Shown here piece by piece: positions 60,465 to 64,000 of a DNA stretch of 64,000 nucleotides; the first letter of the stretch is position 1, and every line of letters starts with the position of its first letter. The notes beneath the pieces were generated by a model. That model searched no databases and was not told where the DNA came from. It saw only the letters and a program-made list of their open reading frames with translations. Position numbers and translations under genes: made by a program. The stretch lies in NCBI GenBank assembly GCA_016722045.1, contig JADKGY010000001.1, positions 1,178,001 to 1,242,000 of the forward strand, given 5' to 3'. Source of the stretch: Candidatus Opimibacter skivensis. GTDB taxonomy: Bacteria; Bacteroidota; Bacteroidia; Chitinophagales; Saprospiraceae.

Positions 60465-61919
60465 TCAGCAGGGCTTATCATAGAGGTATGTATTTCCTTT
60501 GAGCACTTCATCACCATCATCATCCGATACGGTGAGTCGTGACATTTTCAATTCTGAAGCAGGTGGTACGACATCTAGTTGGATCTTGCGGCGAGCAAAT
60601 GCAGGCACTTTCGTCATCTCTGCTATCCATTCCGAATTCTGAATCCGGCTTGGATTGATATTCATTTGCGGAGCCGGTTGTTCTTCACGCTGGCGTTGCG
60701 CTTCTTTTTCTTTAAGCGTCCTTCTGATTTCTTCACGTTTCTCCACATCATCAGCACGCACATATGGATCATTATACGTGTGCTTTGCCTTATCCGGATG
60801 CAATTCCTTTGTTTCCTTGCTGATGACAGGTTCAAATTCCATCACTCTCTCATCAGAGATGTGCATATCATCCAGATCATTTGTCTTCGCTGACATACCC
60901 ATCATATCTTCATCGATGCCAACAAGAATCTTCTGCGTATCCTGTTTTTCAGGCTTCGTCATATTTTGTTCGAAACCTGTAGCGATGATCGTGACCGAAA
61001 GTTTTTCACCCAGGCTCTCATCGATACAGTTACCCCAGATGAGATCTGTTCCGTATCCGGCTTCTGCCTGTACATATTCTGTGATCTCAAATATTTCATC
61101 CATCGTCACTTCTGTCCGGCCTGAAGAAATATTAAGCAGAATATGTTGTGCACCCCGAATATCATTGTCTTCAAGAAGTGGAGAATTCAATGCAGCCTGA
61201 ACCGCTTTCTTTGCACGATGTTCACCATCGAACATTGCAGTACCCATGATGGCTACTCCGCTATCTCTCATCACCGTATTGACATCTTCAAAATCAACAT
61301 TGACATAACCCGGCATCGTGATGATTTCTGCTATACCTCTTGCAGCAGTTGTCAGAATATTATCTGCTCTGCTGAATGCATCAGACAATTTCAGATCGCC
61401 ATGTATGTCTCTCAACTTATCATTCGAGATCACGATGAGTGCATCTACATTATTTTTCATTTCTTCCAATCCTTCCAGTGCCTGGCGCTTTCTCCTGCTT
61501 CCTTCGAATGTAAAAGGAAGAGTGACGATACCTACTGTAAGGATGTCCGCTTCACGTGCAGCTTTTGCTATGATAGGCGCAGCACCTGTTCCTGTACCAC
61601 CACCCATACCTGCAGTGACAAACAACATCTTAGTTCCATCCAGGATAAAATCACGAATGTCATCGATAGATTCAATGCATGCCTGCTTGCCCATCTGAGG
61701 CCTTGATCCTGCACCACGTCCACCTGTCAGTTCCGGACCGAGTCGAATTTTCACCGGTACAAGACTTGTTTCCATGGCCTGGTTATCAGTGTTGCAGATA
61801 GCAAAATCCACACCTGAGATACCTTGCTTATACATATAAGATACAGCATTGCTTCCGCCGCCACCTACACCAAGGACCTTGATAATGCTCTTTTCTACTT
61901 TTGGTATATCGAATAACAT
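60465..61919 (-). CDS. ftsZ: Cell-division GTPase FtsZ
   Basis: A 484-residue tubulin homologue that forms the division ring. GTP-binding GGGGSNAV near residue 18 and the T4 signature GMGGGTGTGAAP (about 104-115) are present, followed by the T7 loop (NVDFEDVNTVMRDSG, catalytic Asp region). After residue 330 comes a long variable linker and the Bacteroidota-type end VPAFARRKIQLD, then VLKGNTYLYDKPC. It lies 52 nt after ftsA, with the operon terminator downstream. Confidence 0.97.
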   Translation of the reverse strand: MLFDIPKVEKSIIKVLGVGGGGSNAVSYMYKQGISGVDFAICNTDNQAMETSLVPVKIRLGPELTGGRGAGSRPQMGKQACIESIDDIRDFILDGTKMLFVTAGMGGGTGTGAAPIIAKAAREADILTVGIVTLPFTFEGSRRKRQALEGLEEMKNNVDALIVISNDKLRDIHGDLKLSDAFSRADNILTTAARGIAEIITMPGYVNVDFEDVNTVMRDSGVAIMGTAMFDGEHRAKKAVQAALNSPLLEDNDIRGAQHILLNISSGRTEVTMDEIFEITEYVQAEAGYGTDLIWGNCIDESLGEKLSVTIIATGFEQNMTKPEKQDTQKILVGIDEDMMGMSAKTNDLDDMHISDERVMEFEPVISKETKELHPDKAKHTYNDPYVRADDVEKREEIRRTLKEKEAQRQREEQPAPQMNINPSRIQNSEWIAEMTKVPAFARRKIQLDVVPPASELKMSRLTVSDDDGDEVLKGNTYLYDKPC

Positions 61920-61971
61920 GTTGTCTGAATTTTAGATTATGGGTAATAATTTGTTCGTGATATGTATCTGA

Positions 61972-63339
61972 TTACAGAAAATCCTGATCAGGTGTAGCTT
62001 CAAAGAATTCCTTCGTCTTATCAAGTATCTTATCAAACCATTTTGGCCCGTTGCGATCTTTGTGATTGTCAGGTACTTCTTCATTCATCGTTGTGACAGC
62101 TACTTTCTCTTTGACAGGCTCTGTTGTTTTTGTAGCAATCAAATTATTCGTAGCTACTTCCTCTTCAGTTTCAGGAGATGCCAATCCATGAATGATCAAA
62201 CCAATCGCGGTTGCATAGATGGGGCTTGATACATCATCACGTTGTCTTGAAGCAATATGTTCTATTGGCAATCCAACTCTTGCACTCATTCCTGTTCTAT
62301 ATTCTGCAAGGAGATCTACTTTGTTCAATAAAGCGCCACCACCTGTCAATACGATTCCTCCGATCAGTTTGCGTTCGTATCCGGATTTCTTGATCTCCAC
62401 GCGCACAAGCTCAAGGATCTCTTCCATCCGGGCCTGGATGATAAGTGATAGATTCTTTTCAGAAATTTCTTTATAATCTCTTCCGTTGAAACTCGGAATC
62501 GTGATGATGCGATTGTCAACAATACATTCTGCCAATGCTGATCCAAATTTTTTCTTCAGCTTCTCAGCCTGCTCATACATCACTGTACATCCTTCTTTGA
62601 TATCAGCAGTGATGACATCTCCTCCGAATGGAACAACTGCTGTATGTCTGATGATGCCTTCCTGGAATATCGTGATGTCTGTAGTTCCACCTCCGATATC
62701 AACCAATGCAACACCTGCTTCTTTCTCTTCTTCACTCAACACTGCGGCCGCTGATGCTATTGGTTCAAGAACAAAGTCGGCTACCTTGAGTCCAGCTTTT
62801 TCTACACATCGCTCTATATTCTTATGTGCAGATAATTGTCCCGTGACAACATGGAAATTACCTATCAGTCTATGACCGCACATACCTACAGGATCAAGTA
62901 TACCTTCTTCATCATCGACAGTATATTCCTGTGGCAGAATATGCAATATTTTATCCCCTGGAGGTAATGCAAGTCTGTACATATCATCCAGCAGTGTCTG
63001 CAGATCTGATTTGGTGATTTCTTTATCCGCATCTGCCAGTGTCAGGATACCCTGATGCTGCAAACTCTTGATATGTTGACCGGCAATGCCGGCATAAACT
63101 TCGAGGATTTCCATACCTGCGCTTTTCTCCGCCTGTATGACAGCTTCTTCTATGGAACGGACAGTCTTGTCAATGTTAGCTACCACGCCGCGACGGACTC
63201 CTTCAGATGCCACTTTACCGACACCCAGGATTTCAATACTTCCGTATTCATTTCTCCGGCCAACCATGACACAAATCTTTGTCGTCCCGATGTCAAGTGC
63301 GACTACCGTTTTTGACTTTTGAATTTCTTTGTACCTCAT
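61972..63339 (-). CDS. ftsA: Cell-division protein FtsA
   Basis: A 455-residue actin-like ATPase that tethers FtsZ to the membrane. Phosphate-binding VVALDIGTTKICVMVG at the N-terminus, the SHS2/1C domain (about 85-165), ALVDIGGGTTDITIF (about 213-227) and GGIVLTGGGALL near 325 are all present. The C-terminal extension ends in a short amphipathic stretch (WFDKILDKTKEFFE) that probably binds the membrane. It starts 11 nt after ftsQ. Confidence 0.96.
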   Translation of the reverse strand: MRYKEIQKSKTVVALDIGTTKICVMVGRRNEYGSIEILGVGKVASEGVRRGVVANIDKTVRSIEEAVIQAEKSAGMEILEVYAGIAGQHIKSLQHQGILTLADADKEITKSDLQTLLDDMYRLALPPGDKILHILPQEYTVDDEEGILDPVGMCGHRLIGNFHVVTGQLSAHKNIERCVEKAGLKVADFVLEPIASAAAVLSEEEKEAGVALVDIGGGTTDITIFQEGIIRHTAVVPFGGDVITADIKEGCTVMYEQAEKLKKKFGSALAECIVDNRIITIPSFNGRDYKEISEKNLSLIIQARMEEILELVRVEIKKSGYERKLIGGIVLTGGGALLNKVDLLAEYRTGMSARVGLPIEHIASRQRDDVSSPIYATAIGLIIHGLASPETEEEVATNNLIATKTTEPVKEKVAVTTMNEEVPDNHKDRNGPKWFDKILDKTKEFFEATPDQDFL

Positions 63340-63350
63340 GAGGATAAAAT

Positions 63351-64000
63351 TTATTGGTTTAATCTTCTTTTAGCGACGATCTGCCCGGCAAATCGCGTAT
63401 CAACGTATGCATATGTATCCCATCCGGTGCTGGGGAGTGCTTTCTTGTAAAATTTCCTGAGACGTTCGACTTTGTCTTCAAGATCATTTGTATTTCCGAT
63501 CAGGATCTTTGACGGCCCCAATCGTGGAACTAACCATATTTTTTCTTTTGATTCAAAATAGATCTGATCGATCAGTGAACCCATAAATTCATTGTCCTGC
63601 AACATCAATGCGATATCAAAAAGCGAATTGATCGGCCAGGACTTCACATCATTAGTCACAGGAAAATCACCATTGACCAGTGGCACTCGCGCCGTGAAAT
63701 TTCTTGACACTGGCATCCGGACAGTATCTGCATCGACATACCAGTGCGAACCATGATTGTCCACAATCCGCATGACCGGCATCCGCTGGCGTATTGAAAG
63801 TGTCAGTGTTTTATTCGCTCCAAGAAATACGGAAGCTTCTTTCACATAAGGACTTGTAGCGAGAAATTCCTCAATACTGCGCATATCCACCTTGTCAATC
63901 GCTATACCTTTCAGCGGGCCGAATTTTTTTACCACCGTCTTTACGATGTCATCCGGCATGATCAGGTTGTTTCCTTTATCAAGCAACAATACCTCAGCCT
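63351..64000 (-). CDS. ftsQ: Cell-division protein FtsQ, 5' part missing
   Basis: The frame is open to the right edge, giving about 216 residues of the C-terminal part. It begins within the POTRA domain (AEVLLLDKGNNLIMPDDIVKTV; GIAIDKVDMRSIEEFLATSPYVKEASVF), followed by the FtsQ beta domain (LSIRQRMPVMRIVDN; MPVSRNFTARVPLVNGD). FtsQ is a bitopic divisome protein. The N-terminal membrane helix lies outside the window. There is no ATG near 63989, so the gene must start beyond the edge. Confidence 0.92.
   Translation of the reverse strand, partial: AEVLLLDKGNNLIMPDDIVKTVVKKFGPLKGIAIDKVDMRSIEEFLATSPYVKEASVFLGANKTLTLSIRQRMPVMRIVDNHGSHWYVDADTVRMPVSRNFTARVPLVNGDFPVTNDVKSWPINSLFDIALMLQDNEFMGSLIDQIYFESKEKIWLVPRLGPSKILIGNTNDLEDKVERLRKFYKKALPSTGWDTYAYVDTRFAGQIVAKRRLNQ

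Overview
This window looks like the chromosome of a member of the Bacteroidota, most likely close to the Saprospiria/Chitinophagia, but the genus cannot be fixed from the sequence alone. The evidence is a cbb3 oxidase whose CcoN and CcoO are fused, three secreted proteins with type IX secretion (T9SS) C-terminal sorting domains, a SusC-like carboxypeptidase-regulatory/beta-barrel protein, the Bacteroidota-type FtsZ tail, and promoter boxes of the form TAnnTTTG just upstream of many start codons. No rRNA, tRNA or CRISPR array was seen.

Layout. 1-7206: a cbb3 cytochrome oxidase locus on the plus strand (possible ccoI end, ccoS, ccoNO, ccoQ, ccoP, ccoG, ccoH, TauE/SafE-like protein). 7357-13939: secreted proteins (two M43 metalloproteases with HExxHxxGxxH sites, a SIMPL-like protein, an amidase lipoprotein, a DUF6438 lipoprotein). 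13976-19227: envelope genes (lptD, N-acetylmuramoyl-L-alanine amidase, MCE/MlaD). 19241-19951: a wrecked REP-associated transposase between two REP copies, with a sequence-quality problem. 19966-31819: outer-membrane protein, glutaminase, metallophosphoesterase, an AAA ATPase, a frameshifted DUF5995 gene, NmrA-like reductase, SPFH protein, membrane protein. 32110-38771: PrsW-like protease, SDR plus phytanoyl-CoA-dioxygenase-like pair, sphingomyelin-synthase-like PAP2 protein, Nramp-UspA fusion, LpxL-like acyltransferase. 39144-42738: small lipoprotein genes and a LytS/LytTR signalling locus with two tandem kinases. 42927-46155: a REP cluster, a tiny lipoprotein and a DUF4062-STAND ATPase. 46509-56969: membrane, secreted and oxidoreductase proteins, a TonB-type barrel, a zeta-toxin-like pair, a T9SS beta-propeller protein, an SRPBCC protein and a Fic protein. 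57155-64000: murB, an ABC exporter and the ftsQ-ftsA-ftsZ cell-division operon ending in a clear terminator.

The most unusual property is not a gene. About twenty gene borders carry short tandem arrays with units of mostly 7 nt (also 6, 8 and 9 nt). Many begin at, or swallow, the stop codon of the gene before them; most contain TAA, TAG or TGA, and a 7- or 8-nt period spreads those stops over all three frames. Some arrays have entered coding sequence (3' end of the SRPBCC gene, 5' end of the DUF6438 gene). The purest is 42 copies of GCAGTA after the acyltransferase gene. A second layer of repeats consists of REP-like palindromes, including three exact 53-bp-period units at 42927 and three perfect hairpins.
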